Of a stretch of 64,000 nt of DNA, positions 36,282 through 53,640 are shown in pieces. The DNA comes from Gammaproteobacteria bacterium. Lineage in GTDB: Bacteria; Pseudomonadota; Gammaproteobacteria; Pseudomonadales; Ketobacteraceae. The position numbers were made by a program, and so were the translations under genes. Numbering within the stretch: position 1 is the stretch's first letter; each line of letters opens with the position of its first letter. The stretch is from the NCBI GenBank assembly GCA_013178375.1, contig JABLXQ010000032.1:1-64000 (forward strand), given 5' to 3'. The notes beneath the pieces were generated by a model. It was not told the origin of the DNA. It worked only from the letters and a program-made list of their open reading frames with translations, and searched no databases.

Positions 36282-38453
36282 TTACAGCACCACTTCACTA
36301 CCATTCGACAACTTGATCAGCAGGCTGCCGTTGAGCGGCGACACGCTGCCAAATGCGGTGCCGTTCAGTAGGATGCGACCAGCGTTAACACCATCTTCCA
36401 CCGACAGGTCCAGATCCATGATGATGCCGTCCTGATTGGTGATGCGAATGCCGTGGCTGCTGAAATAGTTTTCAATGTCATATTGTTTGCCAGCCCAGCG
36501 GATGCGGATGGTGTCGATCAGGCCGGCAGCCATGTTGTCCGGGCTGGAGGTCATGGTCACCACCGCACGATCCGAAAAATCCGGCAGATCGGTTTCGAAC
36601 TGCACCTGCACGTTGCTGTCCAGGCCGCCGCTGATGCTGAGGGAGCCGGCGAAGCTGTCGCCGTACACCGAGCTGAATTCGCCGGCTGCGGTCATCTGGA
36701 TGCCGATCTGGTCCAGGCCTGAGTAGGCGGTTTCGGCGGAATCGTCGTTCTCACGCACGTTGCTCAGATCCAGTTGCAGGCTCACCTGTCCGGCGAAGCT
36801 CATGCTGTCCGGATGGTCGTCGGTGGCGAACTGCTGGTAATTCACCGCGATGCTACCGTTGGCACTTTCCGGCAGTTTCAGGTTCTTGATGTCCAGTCCG
36901 CCGGCGAACAGCATCTCTACGTTGCCGCTGGTGATTTCCAGCAGGCCCTGCGCGCTTTCCACGGTGCCGCTGACTGCGAATCCGTAGCGGGTGCTGCTGC
37001 GGCTGGCGCGGGTGAAGGTGAGGTCCACTTCGGTGTTCTGCACGTCGCCGTAGATGCGCACCACACCGTCATACAGGGCGAAGTGGCCATACACGCCGGC
37101 GCCCAGAGGCAGGGTCAGATCGTTCAGGATGTCGCACAGGGAGCGATTGAAGATCACCAGATTCAGCGTGCCTTCGCAGATATCTTCCAGGGATTTGCCG
37201 GCAATCAGCAGACGGCAGGTCATGCGGGCGAAGTAGTTGCCCAGGCTGTCGCAGGCGGCGCCAAGCGCCAGATCCGGCAGTGCCACGATGGGTCCGTACT
37301 GGCCGGCAATGGCCATGGCCTGCAGCATGTTGCTCAGGTCGGCGCCGGTGGAAACACCCATTGCGCTCACCACCTGGGCGAAAGAGGCCTGTTGCGGATT
37401 CAGGCTCAGGTAACCCTCCCACAGGGCCAGGTCTGCCACGAAGGCATCGATCTTGGCTGCGGTGGCTCCGCCAGCGGTGGGCGAGGGCTGGGAATCGGTC
37501 AGGCTGCCGGATTCGGCGTTCTGCAATGTGGTTTGCAACTGCTGCAGTTCGGTAACAAAGCTGCCCAGGTTCAGATGCTGGGCGGTAGCCAGTGCCTGCT
37601 CCACCAGATCCAGGTAGGAGGTTGTACCAGCACCACCATCCTGCTGCACCAACTGACCCTGGTTGATGATGAAATCTTCGGTAAAGGCAGCCAGCGTTTC
37701 GCCGAAGGCCACGTCATTGGTCAGGCCCATCAGCGCACCGGACAGCAGGGCATAGCGCAACTCATCAGAAGTGGCGCCGCTGATAGCCGTAGGATTGGTC
37801 AGGTCGATCAGACGGGTGCCGGTCAGGCTGCCATCCAGGCCGAACAGGTTCTGCACCTGCGACAGCGCAGCCGCGATGCTGACTTCATTGATACCCTGGG
37901 GAAACTGGGCGGCCAGCTGGGCTGCCAGATGGGTCAGTGTGGAAATCGAGGTGGAAGCAGACTGCTGGATCGAGGGCAGAGCGCTGCTCAGCATGAAATT
38001 GCCCGACACTGCGAAACGCTCGCCGAAATCGATGCTGCCATTGTTGTTGCTGTCGTAATTGCTGCTGCCGCTGAAATCGCCGCAGCCGGCAGCGCTGTCA
38101 CAGGTCATCAGGGTAGGTTCGCCGCTGGAGGCTGCAGTCACTTCGATATAAACCGCGCCCTGGTAGCCGGTCACACTCAGGCTGAAATGGCCGCTCTGAT
38201 CCGTGTGGGTTGAACCGAGCAGGCGTGCCGTTGCGCCATCTTCCAGCGCGTACACAGACACCAGCCCGTTGCTGATCACACCTTTGGTGACCGTGCCGCT
38301 GACGGTGGATACCTGAACAACAGGCGCCGGGGCTGCGGAGGACGATCCACTGCTGCCGCTACCACCACCGCCACAGGCAGTCAGCAGTGCGATTGCGGAG
38401 GAAGCCACGAGACGGGGCAGAACGGTGCGGAAAATGGGACTGGGAAAATGCAT
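36282..38453 (-). CDS. Large secreted lipoprotein of unknown function
   Basis: 723 residues. The signal peptide ends in a lipobox (AIALLTAC) followed by GGGGSGSSGSSSAAPAP, a flexible linker typical of surface-exposed lipoproteins. An early segment (TVSGTVTKGVISNGLVSVYA, GHFSLSVTGYQGAVYIEVTA) reads as a carboxypeptidase-regulatory-like beta-sandwich. A later NYDSNNNGSIDFGE looks like a calcium-binding DxNxxG pattern. The long middle is helical (LAAQLAAQFPQGI...). The last ~300 residues are beta-rich repeats of LSISGGLDSNV and DMDLSVEDG type. No catalytic motif was recognised. It may be an adhesin or polymer-binding surface protein (inference). Confidence 0.72.
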   Translation of the reverse strand: MHFPSPIFRTVLPRLVASSAIALLTACGGGGSGSSGSSSAAPAPVVQVSTVSGTVTKGVISNGLVSVYALEDGATARLLGSTHTDQSGHFSLSVTGYQGAVYIEVTAASSGEPTLMTCDSAAGCGDFSGSSNYDSNNNGSIDFGERFAVSGNFMLSSALPSIQQSASTSISTLTHLAAQLAAQFPQGINEVSIAAALSQVQNLFGLDGSLTGTRLIDLTNPTAISGATSDELRYALLSGALMGLTNDVAFGETLAAFTEDFIINQGQLVQQDGGAGTTSYLDLVEQALATAQHLNLGSFVTELQQLQTTLQNAESGSLTDSQPSPTAGGATAAKIDAFVADLALWEGYLSLNPQQASFAQVVSAMGVSTGADLSNMLQAMAIAGQYGPIVALPDLALGAACDSLGNYFARMTCRLLIAGKSLEDICEGTLNLVIFNRSLCDILNDLTLPLGAGVYGHFALYDGVVRIYGDVQNTEVDLTFTRASRSSTRYGFAVSGTVESAQGLLEITSGNVEMLFAGGLDIKNLKLPESANGSIAVNYQQFATDDHPDSMSFAGQVSLQLDLSNVRENDDSAETAYSGLDQIGIQMTAAGEFSSVYGDSFAGSLSISGGLDSNVQVQFETDLPDFSDRAVVTMTSSPDNMAAGLIDTIRIRWAGKQYDIENYFSSHGIRITNQDGIIMDLDLSVEDGVNAGRILLNGTAFGSVSPLNGSLLIKLSNGSEVVL

Positions 38454-38545
38454 GCCGGAGCTCTCTCACTGGGACAAGCGAATACCCGGCAGATCGGCTG
38501 CGCGATGGGCTGCAAAGGTAATTCACCGGTCGGTATCCTTGACTC

Positions 38546-38561
38546 ATCGTACTAGTACGAT
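38546..38561. promoter_or_regulatory. Perfect 16-bp palindrome ATCGTACTAGTACGAT upstream of the lipoprotein gene
   Basis: Self-complementary over its full length, 92 nt upstream of the lipoprotein start (38453). A second small inverted repeat, AGCGAT-A-ATCGCT, is at 38661-38673. It is a candidate operator for a dimeric regulator not present nearby. Confidence 0.45.
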
Positions 38562-38706
38562 CGTGACACTCTAAAAGTAGCCAACAAAAAACGGCCTGCC
38601 GGGGGATTTTGCGGCGGCAATCACAAATCTTGGTGAATTTATAAGTTTGTATAAAAGGTGAGCGATAATCGCTGGAAACGGCTAAAAAACAGGCGGCGGG
38701 AAACTG

Positions 38707-38733
38707 ACGAAGCCAGGAATGTCCTGGCTTCGT
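38707..38733 (-). terminator. Hairpin at the end of the hydrolase gene
   Basis: A 12-bp perfect stem ACGAAGCCAGGA/TCCTGGCTTCGT with a 3-nt loop, located 13 nt beyond the hydrolase stop (38747, minus strand). The following T tract in the minus direction is short (CAGTTT), so it may be a weak terminator or an RNA 3'-end stabiliser. Confidence 0.6.
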
Positions 38734-38746
38734 GGTAGGTGGGGTG

Positions 38747-40564
38747 TCAATTAATCCGGCGTCGGCGGCGTACTGCCAGGACCAGCAGTGGCAACAGCCC
38801 CAGCCAGCCCAGGGCACCTGCGGAAGAGGATTTGTGACTGTCGTTGCCGGCGCCATTGGCGGAGCGGCTGGAATCGGTAGGTTGCACTACCGGGTCGTCA
38901 AACGTTCCAGCCTGGCTCACTACCGGCAGTTCCAGCGATGCCGGGTACTCGGGGCTGATCACCAGGGTGTTTTGTTCCGGGGTTGTGTCATAGCGCCAGT
39001 AATCCGGATCGTTGCCATCGATCACCAGCAACACCTGGCTGCCGGCAGGCAGATCCACGGCCGTCCAGTAGAAATCCAGGGTAATCTGTTCCGGCTGATC
39101 CGGATTCAGTCCGCATCCTTCGGAGTTGTGGCACGAGAAGGGCGCGTGACCCACCCAGTTCGCCTTGCCGGTTTCCGGGTTCAGATAAAACAGGTAGGCA
39201 AAGTACTGTGCCTTGTCCTGCATATGGGCCCACAGTTTGACCTTGGCTTCACCCCGCAGACGGACCGGACTGGTCAGAGTCTGGGAATTGAAGAGCAAGC
39301 CATGACGGTCATCCACGCCAGCCAGATCCAGGATGCGCCCGGTATGTTCCAGCGCACCGGTGACCCAGCCGGTGTAGGTGATGAAGTCCGTGGTGTCGAA
39401 GCTCAGCACTTGCTCGCTGTCGGTGGTGGACACCGTATCCAGGCTGCCACGTTGGGTTCCCGCCTGGGGGTTCAGCTGGTAAACCAGTGTTTCATCATGC
39501 GCCGGCAGGTCGGGATAGCTTTCCCATTTGCGCGTGTTCAGCACAACGGTATTGACCCGCTTGCGTCCGTCGATGCCGTTGTCCTCGCCTTTCAGATAAT
39601 GGTCGAGCCATTGCGTGGCATGCACCCAGATCCGGTGATCCTCATTGCCTAGCAAGCCACCGGCCTCGCCAGAGGCATGGGTGCCGCGGTTCAGTTCCAG
39701 ACGCCAGGGCCCCTGGTACTGCGACAGCATGCGCACGGCAGAATCCGGCTGGAACAGGTAATCATGCATGTTGTTGGACATGAATAGCGCTGGCGGGTTG
39801 GCCCGTGCCTGGGCCTGTTCGATGTAGGAAATCGGTGAGCGGATCATGCCCCAGGCTTTGGTTTCCGCAATGTCCTGATGCACCTTCATGTTGCCGTAAT
39901 AATGCTCGATGACGGGATCGGGGCGGTTTTTTAGCACGTAGGGAATCGGCTTGCTGGTGCCCACCAGAATTTCCAGCCAGGCGTAGTTGGGCGTGTTGCC
40001 AGCCCACAGGGATTCGATCAGATCGCCCCAGCCGCTCATGGCGGTCACGGCCTTGACGCGCTCGTCCTGCAGGGCCGCCAGCAGCGAAATGCCGGCGCCG
40101 TAGGACACACCGCCCATTGCGATACGATCCGGATCTACCGGCAGATGATTGTTGGCATCCAGCAGATAGTCGATGGCAGAACGCGCGTCGTTCACATCCG
40201 CTTCACCTGCGGTATTGATCAGACCGGGCGAAGCGTGGAAACCGCGGGCAGTGTAGCTAAGCACCACATAGCCTTTGTCCGCCAGCAATTGCGCCTGATC
40301 CAGGTACTCGTGCTCGTACAGCGCCCAGCTGCTGATATAGACGATGGCGGGAAACGTCGCGTTGGCATCGGCGCTGGAGGGTACGAAAATATTGGCGGGG
40401 AGCTGGATGATTTCAGAGCCGGGATCGAAGGGGTCGAGCAGTGTGGGAACCGTGATGTGATCGTCGAAAGCCCATTTGCCGTCCGGGCTGACCCGTTCGA
40501 CGGCCTGAGCCGTACCAAAAAACAGACACGCGAATACAAACGCTAACGCAAGACGCAGCTGCAT
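38747..40564 (-). CDS. Exported CocE/NonD-type alpha/beta hydrolase with C-terminal sorting tail
   Basis: 605 residues. A signal peptide (MQLRLALAFVFACLFFGTAQ) precedes an X-Pro-dipeptidyl-peptidase-like hydrolase: nucleophile Ser in GGVSYGAGIS, DYLLDANNHLPVDPDRIAMG before it, and the jelly-roll C-terminal domain of CocE/NonD proteins (about 400-560). The extreme C-terminus has SSSAGALGWLGLLPLLVLAV followed by RRRRR, a tripartite tail of small residues, hydrophobic helix and Arg cluster. That is the form of GlyGly-CTERM-like sorting signals, processed by rhombosortase in other bacteria. It probably hydrolyses acyl-amide or ester bonds at the cell surface; the substrate is unknown. Confidence 0.8.
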   Translation of the reverse strand: MQLRLALAFVFACLFFGTAQAVERVSPDGKWAFDDHITVPTLLDPFDPGSEIIQLPANIFVPSSADANATFPAIVYISSWALYEHEYLDQAQLLADKGYVVLSYTARGFHASPGLINTAGEADVNDARSAIDYLLDANNHLPVDPDRIAMGGVSYGAGISLLAALQDERVKAVTAMSGWGDLIESLWAGNTPNYAWLEILVGTSKPIPYVLKNRPDPVIEHYYGNMKVHQDIAETKAWGMIRSPISYIEQAQARANPPALFMSNNMHDYLFQPDSAVRMLSQYQGPWRLELNRGTHASGEAGGLLGNEDHRIWVHATQWLDHYLKGEDNGIDGRKRVNTVVLNTRKWESYPDLPAHDETLVYQLNPQAGTQRGSLDTVSTTDSEQVLSFDTTDFITYTGWVTGALEHTGRILDLAGVDDRHGLLFNSQTLTSPVRLRGEAKVKLWAHMQDKAQYFAYLFYLNPETGKANWVGHAPFSCHNSEGCGLNPDQPEQITLDFYWTAVDLPAGSQVLLVIDGNDPDYWRYDTTPEQNTLVISPEYPASLELPVVSQAGTFDDPVVQPTDSSRSANGAGNDSHKSSSAGALGWLGLLPLLVLAVRRRRRIN

Positions 40565-40610
40565 ATGATGTTACCCCTGTAGCGAACAACAAAGTTGCCT
40601 TTATAAATCA

Positions 40611-40679
40611 CCCGCCAGACGTATTTGCATTGTGTTTATGTCTGGCGGGCGTTTGCACGGCGAACATGGCCCGTGCAAA
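40611..40679. repeat. Two tandem inverted repeats between the hydrolase and FadL genes
   Basis: First hairpin: CCCGCCAGAC/GTCTGGCGGG with a 19-nt loop (40611-40649). Second: TTTGCACGG/CCGTGCAAA with a 10-nt loop (40652-40679), followed on the + strand by TTTT. They lie downstream of the FadL stop and just upstream of the hydrolase start (both genes on the minus strand). They could act as a terminator for the FadL transcript or as a processing site between the two. Confidence 0.6.
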
Positions 40680-40695
40680 TTTTCTTAATGTTGTA

Positions 40696-42393
40696 TTAGA
40701 ACTTCTTGTCGTATGACAGCGTGAACAAATAGGCAGTCGTGGTGTTCTCAAATGGAACTGAGTAGTACGGGTTGTACACCACGTCACCCTGTCTGCAGCC
40801 GTTGGCATTATTGGATTCGCAGGCTGCAATATCGGTTTCCGAGATCAGGTAACCGAACGCGCCTTCCACCCGCGAGGTGCGGTCAAGCTGCAGGCCGAAG
40901 CCGACGGTGTAGAGGTCTGCCGGGCCGATGGGGAACAGCAGGTCGGTGCGGTCTTCGGGAATGGCGCTTTCGCGGGGCTCGTAGCCGGCGCGCAGAACCA
41001 GATTGTCGTTGAGCTGGTATTCACCGCCAATGGCCCAGGACCAGACATCCTCGTAATAACGGGGAATCCGCATCTCATCGGAGTCGGCATTGTCAAAGCC
41101 GGCGAAGTTGTTGACTATGCTGGCGAGGGTCAGGTAGTCCACGGGGCCGTCGAACCTGAATTCCAGCTCATCCCAAACGCTGTATTCGATCCATTTGACG
41201 TCGACGTTGATTTTCAGGTCCGGCAATACGCGCACGGATGTACCGAAGGCGAAGTTCTGCGGCATGATGTAATCCAGTTCTACATCGCCTTCTTCAACTT
41301 TCTGGCCATTGAAGCCACTGTCGCCGGAGAGCGCAGCCAGAATGAGATCCAGGCCATCGGCCTTGAGCGACGTTACCGTATTGTAGAATTCATCAGAGTT
41401 GACGACCTTGTAGTCGCCTTTCATATGAGCGGTGGATTCGCTCTGGTAGGCAAAGCCGAACGCCAGCCAGTCATACGGTTCCCACAGGATGCCGAAGTTG
41501 AAGCCCACGGACAGGAAGTCTTCCAGCTCCAGGGACAGGTCACTGACCCAGTCGTAGGGGCCGATTACCGACAGATCCAGAATGTCCGATATGACAGGGG
41601 CGCCTTCAAGATCGCCAAGAAACTGTGTAGTGGTCATCGGCGCACGGAACAGGGTGTTGATGGCCAGGCCGTGATAGGAAAAGTTGATGCCGGCGCCGAT
41701 GGAAAGCTCTTCGTTCACTTTAATGGCAACGGTGGGAGAGAAATAGGTCAGGCGGGTCACACCCATTTCGTAGCCCTGGTAGGAGCCGGCTTCATTGGGG
41801 TCGGAGTCGCGGGAGTAACCCACGCCTTCCGGGCTGTATACGGCGGTACCGAAGGTCCAGCCACGACTGGAATCCTCAAATGCGATGCCACCGGTGGGTA
41901 CCGCCAGAATCGGCAGTTGGACCAAACCAGCGAAGGGCAGCATCAGCATCGGGTCGCCCGAGGTGACGGTATCACCAGCGACGGGGTCTTCGCCCCAGCA
42001 GGTGTCGGGAGTTGCGCCCGGGCCAGTACAGCCTTCATCGTCCAGGTTGTCCTGGCGGATACCAAAGTAGGCGTTCTTGGTCGCTTCGTCCGGCAGCGTC
42101 GGCTGACCAAACTTCGATTCCAGCTGCATGTCCGCCACCAGCAGTTTGAGCTGGTATTGACGCCCCTGGATTTTGGTGAGTCCGGCCGGGTTGAAGTGGA
42201 TCGAGTCGATGCCAGGTGGGTCAGCGGTTACCGCGTTGGCCAGACCCATGGCCTTGGGGTTGCCGATTGTCAGGTTGTGCAGCAGCTGAGCATTGGCATG
42301 GCTGGCCATGAACACCGCGGAGGCGATGGCACTGTAGGCAGCAGTTTTGCCAATGCGGGAGAAGTTGACCAGCAGACGGTTAGTATTTTCCAT
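40696..42393 (-). CDS. FadL/OMPP1-type outer-membrane transport protein
   Basis: 565 residues from the ATG at 42393; the frame opens 25 codons earlier. A signal peptide ends near MASHANAQ. The mature N-terminus has the FadL-family segment NPKAMGLANAVTADPPGIDSIHFNPAGL. The rest is a 14-strand-type barrel with aromatic strands and a C-terminal YLFTLSYDKKF ending in Phe. FadL proteins move long-chain fatty acids or hydrophobic compounds across the outer membrane. It could supply fatty acids to the cell or take part in hydrocarbon uptake; no regulator is adjacent. Typical family length is ~430-500, so this member is somewhat longer, with extra loops (GCTGPGATPDTCWGEDPVAG). Confidence 0.85.
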   Translation of the reverse strand: MENTNRLLVNFSRIGKTAAYSAIASAVFMASHANAQLLHNLTIGNPKAMGLANAVTADPPGIDSIHFNPAGLTKIQGRQYQLKLLVADMQLESKFGQPTLPDEATKNAYFGIRQDNLDDEGCTGPGATPDTCWGEDPVAGDTVTSGDPMLMLPFAGLVQLPILAVPTGGIAFEDSSRGWTFGTAVYSPEGVGYSRDSDPNEAGSYQGYEMGVTRLTYFSPTVAIKVNEELSIGAGINFSYHGLAINTLFRAPMTTTQFLGDLEGAPVISDILDLSVIGPYDWVSDLSLELEDFLSVGFNFGILWEPYDWLAFGFAYQSESTAHMKGDYKVVNSDEFYNTVTSLKADGLDLILAALSGDSGFNGQKVEEGDVELDYIMPQNFAFGTSVRVLPDLKINVDVKWIEYSVWDELEFRFDGPVDYLTLASIVNNFAGFDNADSDEMRIPRYYEDVWSWAIGGEYQLNDNLVLRAGYEPRESAIPEDRTDLLFPIGPADLYTVGFGLQLDRTSRVEGAFGYLISETDIAACESNNANGCRQGDVVYNPYYSVPFENTTTAYLFTLSYDKKF

Positions 42394-42703
42394 GCTTAAT
42401 AATTCCAGCCCTTCAGCGGTCCCGGCGAATGCTGCCGGCACCGAACTTCGAGCGGGAACCCCCTTCATTTATTGTTAATGTATTTTTCTTTTTTGCCTGC
42501 GTTTATCCATGGGTGCAGACACGGGGTTTACCCCCGAATACTTTTTATGGCTTTGCCGACCTGAGCTGTCGTCGCTTGGGCGAATATCACGAAGTTCGTG
42601 CCAGTTTCGCGCAGTTATCAGCCACGATTTCTGAATTTCAAGAAAGCCGAACAATACGCGTACTTCGTATCGAACACAAGGATCGTGGCCTCACCCAAAG
42701 TGG
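42394..42703. other. Intergenic region between the FadL and TolC genes
   Basis: 310 nt without a supported gene. It contains the FadL leader and a small palindrome, CACGAAGTTCGTG at 42588-42600. No clear terminator for the TolC gene is visible. Confidence 0.5.
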
Positions 42704-44293
42704 TTAGTTCGCTTTTTCCTGCCGCCATGCTTTATAGGCGTCGTACAGGCTCTTCTGCGACTTCACTCCGGTATCTTTTTTCTCGTCATCGAATGTTTTC
42801 ACTTCTTCTTCGAATTTGATGTCGTCCACTTCCTTCAGGAACGCATCGCTTTCGTCATCGAAGCTGCTCACGGTATCCGAGGAGGGCGCTTCCAGCCAGG
42901 AGTTCAGGGTCTTGAGGTCTTCCGGGGTCAGTACGCCGGCGGATTTTTTGAGTTTCAGTGTGTCGAGAATGTAGTCGTAGCGGGCATTGGAGTGTTCCTT
43001 GCGCGCCTGGAATACCTTGCGCTGGGCGCCCAACAGATCGGTGAGGGAGCGGATGCCGGAGTTCCAGCCTTTCTTGATGGCGCGGTACGAACTGTTGTTG
43101 GAGCGGATTGCGCGCTGGCGGGCCTCGACACTGGCGACGTCGGCCATGACTTTGGTGTAGTACTGGCGTGTTTCGCGAATGGCATTGCGGCGGGCAAGTT
43201 CGACATCGTCCTTAGCGCTTTCGCTGCGATAGCGGACTTCACGGGTCTGGGAGCTGGTGATACCGCCGGAGTAAATCGGCACAGTCAGCTTGACGCCGAT
43301 GGTGGTGGTGTCGGATGAGGGGGTAAAACCACCGCCTGAATCATTGTGCCGATAATCAAGAAACAGGTCGGCGGTTGGAGCGTGACCGGATTTTTTCTCG
43401 GTGACTTCCTTCTCTGCGGCTGTCGACACGTATTGCGCGGCAATCAGCTGGTAGTTGCTTTTCTTGGCAAACTCTTCCCATTCGCGCAGCTCGACCGGCT
43501 GGGGTGGGTCCACCGGAATATCCTTTGGCAGGGGGCTGACCATTTCGATTTCCTGACCGGTGAGCATCACCAGGTTTTCCTTCAGGCCATCAACCTGGGC
43601 CTGCGCAACGATGACGGCGGCGGCGGCGATGTCATATTGGCCCTGGGTTTCAAACACGTCAGTGTCCCGCATCAGGCCGAGCTTGTAGCGGTTCTTGACC
43701 TCGGTAAGCTGGGTGCGCAGCACCTTTTCCTCTACCTTGATCAGGCGCAATTCCTCCTGCGCCTTTAGAATGCTGAAATAAGCTTCGGATGAACGGATCA
43801 TGAGTTCCTGCTGGGCGTAGGCCAGATCGGCCTTGCCGGCGTTGTCCAGTATCTGGGCGCGGCTGTATCGGTGCCAGCGATCCATTCGGATCAGGGGTTG
43901 GACCACAGTGACGCCATACTGGGTGACGTCATATTCTTCGCTGACATCGACGGTGCCGACCTGGTCGTTCAAGCAGTCTTCCAGGGCCTGGTCGTTGCCG
44001 GTGAAGATGTTCGCAAGACAACCCCCTGCATTATTGATGTCAAAGCCGATGGTGCCGCCGTCATACTGTTGTTTCGCTTTGGTGGCAGTGGCTTCGGCCG
44101 TTGGCATCAGTGTGCCAAACGCCTGCTCCATCTTTTCCCGCTCGGCCAGGTATTTCTGCTTCTTGGAGGCCCACTGCGCATCGTTCTTGCGCGCAAGGGA
44201 AAAGATTTCAATCAGGTTTTCGGCAGAAGCGGACAGTGGGGCTAACAGGAATACGACGATAATGAGGCTGCAATGCTTGAGCGATTTCTTCAT
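42704..44293 (-). CDS. TolC-family outer-membrane efflux protein
   Basis: 529 residues, slightly longer than E. coli TolC. A signal peptide (IIVVFLLAPLSASA) is followed by the usual alternation of long helices and short strands: AREKMEQAFGTLMPTAEATA-like early helix, YGVTVVQPLIRMDRWHRYSR, AYFSILKAQEELRLIKVEEK, and the second repeat IGVKLTVPIYSGGITSSQTR. The last 90 residues, after residue ~440, form an acidic extension (SDTVSSFDDESDAFLKEVDD) not found in TolC. It could pair with the RND pump at 13-17 kb or with an exporter of the neighbouring lipopeptide. The gene is divergent from the NRPS with a 531-nt gap. Confidence 0.87.
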   Translation of the reverse strand: MKKSLKHCSLIIVVFLLAPLSASAENLIEIFSLARKNDAQWASKKQKYLAEREKMEQAFGTLMPTAEATATKAKQQYDGGTIGFDINNAGGCLANIFTGNDQALEDCLNDQVGTVDVSEEYDVTQYGVTVVQPLIRMDRWHRYSRAQILDNAGKADLAYAQQELMIRSSEAYFSILKAQEELRLIKVEEKVLRTQLTEVKNRYKLGLMRDTDVFETQGQYDIAAAAVIVAQAQVDGLKENLVMLTGQEIEMVSPLPKDIPVDPPQPVELREWEEFAKKSNYQLIAAQYVSTAAEKEVTEKKSGHAPTADLFLDYRHNDSGGGFTPSSDTTTIGVKLTVPIYSGGITSSQTREVRYRSESAKDDVELARRNAIRETRQYYTKVMADVASVEARQRAIRSNNSSYRAIKKGWNSGIRSLTDLLGAQRKVFQARKEHSNARYDYILDTLKLKKSAGVLTPEDLKTLNSWLEAPSSDTVSSFDDESDAFLKEVDDIKFEEEVKTFDDEKKDTGVKSQKSLYDAYKAWRQEKAN

Positions 44294-44824
44294 GGCGTCA
44301 TGTACTTTATTGTTATACCTGGCTTTTTGTTATGGCACTGTACGCGAACTGTGCGCCTTGGGAAAGCGGGAATTCGTCGTTATCAAGACAGTCGTTTGGC
44401 AATTATGACATCGTTGGCAGAATAACAAATGCGTTTTTTGCATCATATAAGAATTGAACGTTGCATGATGACGGTTCTTGTATACCTTTGTTCTTGAGCT
44501 GTAATTCATTGTAATTATACGTAGTAAATCCCTGGTCCGGTGTGCGCATTACGTGTCGCGGGGTTATATCCTGTTGATTATCAAGTGAATATGCGGTATA
44601 TCGTCAGCCCCTCGCTGTATACGAGGGTTCTACTTTTCAGGCCTCCTCATTTTGAATACAGTAGTCGCTTTCGTCTGCGTGATATGTCCGGCCATTGACG
44701 CCGGATGCGTTTCGGGCCTTCCGGATATGAAGGTCATCGCCAGCCCAGGGAGAAATGGGGAGCGCCGCGCCATCTGTTTGGTGGCGGTAAAAAATAAGAA
44801 GAACTTGGCAGGAAAACACTTTTT
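44294..44824. other. Divergent regulatory gap between the TolC gene and the NRPS cluster
   Basis: 531 nt without a supported gene and clearly more AT-rich in its first half. A weak sigma70-like pair, TTGAGC (44494) and TATACG (44516) with 16-bp spacing, could drive the NRPS; a long leader of ~300 nt would follow. AGGA stands 11 nt before the NRPS ATG. No operator palindrome stands out. Confidence 0.45.
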
Positions 44825-53452
<8,628 letters not shown>

Positions 53453-53535
53453 CGAAGACGGGGGAGTCGGAAGCGAGCGCTGGGCGCAACCTTCCGATTT
53501 CATTAAAATGGACGCATTTAATTGATGCGATCGCG

Positions 53536-53558
53536 AGGCGGACAGTGATGTTCCGCCT
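53536..53558. repeat. Hairpin in the gap between the two NRPS genes
   Basis: Stem AGGCGGA/TCCGCCT with loop CAGTGATGT, 84 nt after the first synthetase stop. The 188-nt gap is otherwise AT-rich and has no strong ribosome-binding site before the ATG at 53641. There is no T tract after the hairpin, so read-through into the second gene is likely. Confidence 0.45.
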
Positions 53559-53640
53559 AAAGTTGTTTATAACGAACTAAAATAGCAGAATCCCCCAACC
53601 AACATAACAATCATAAGAATCGACACGGGCCCATCGATTA

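Noticed and set aside
53536-53558. Hairpin after the first NRPS considered as a transcription terminator
   Set aside because: No T tract follows and the second synthetase must be co-expressed, so it was listed only as a hairpin.
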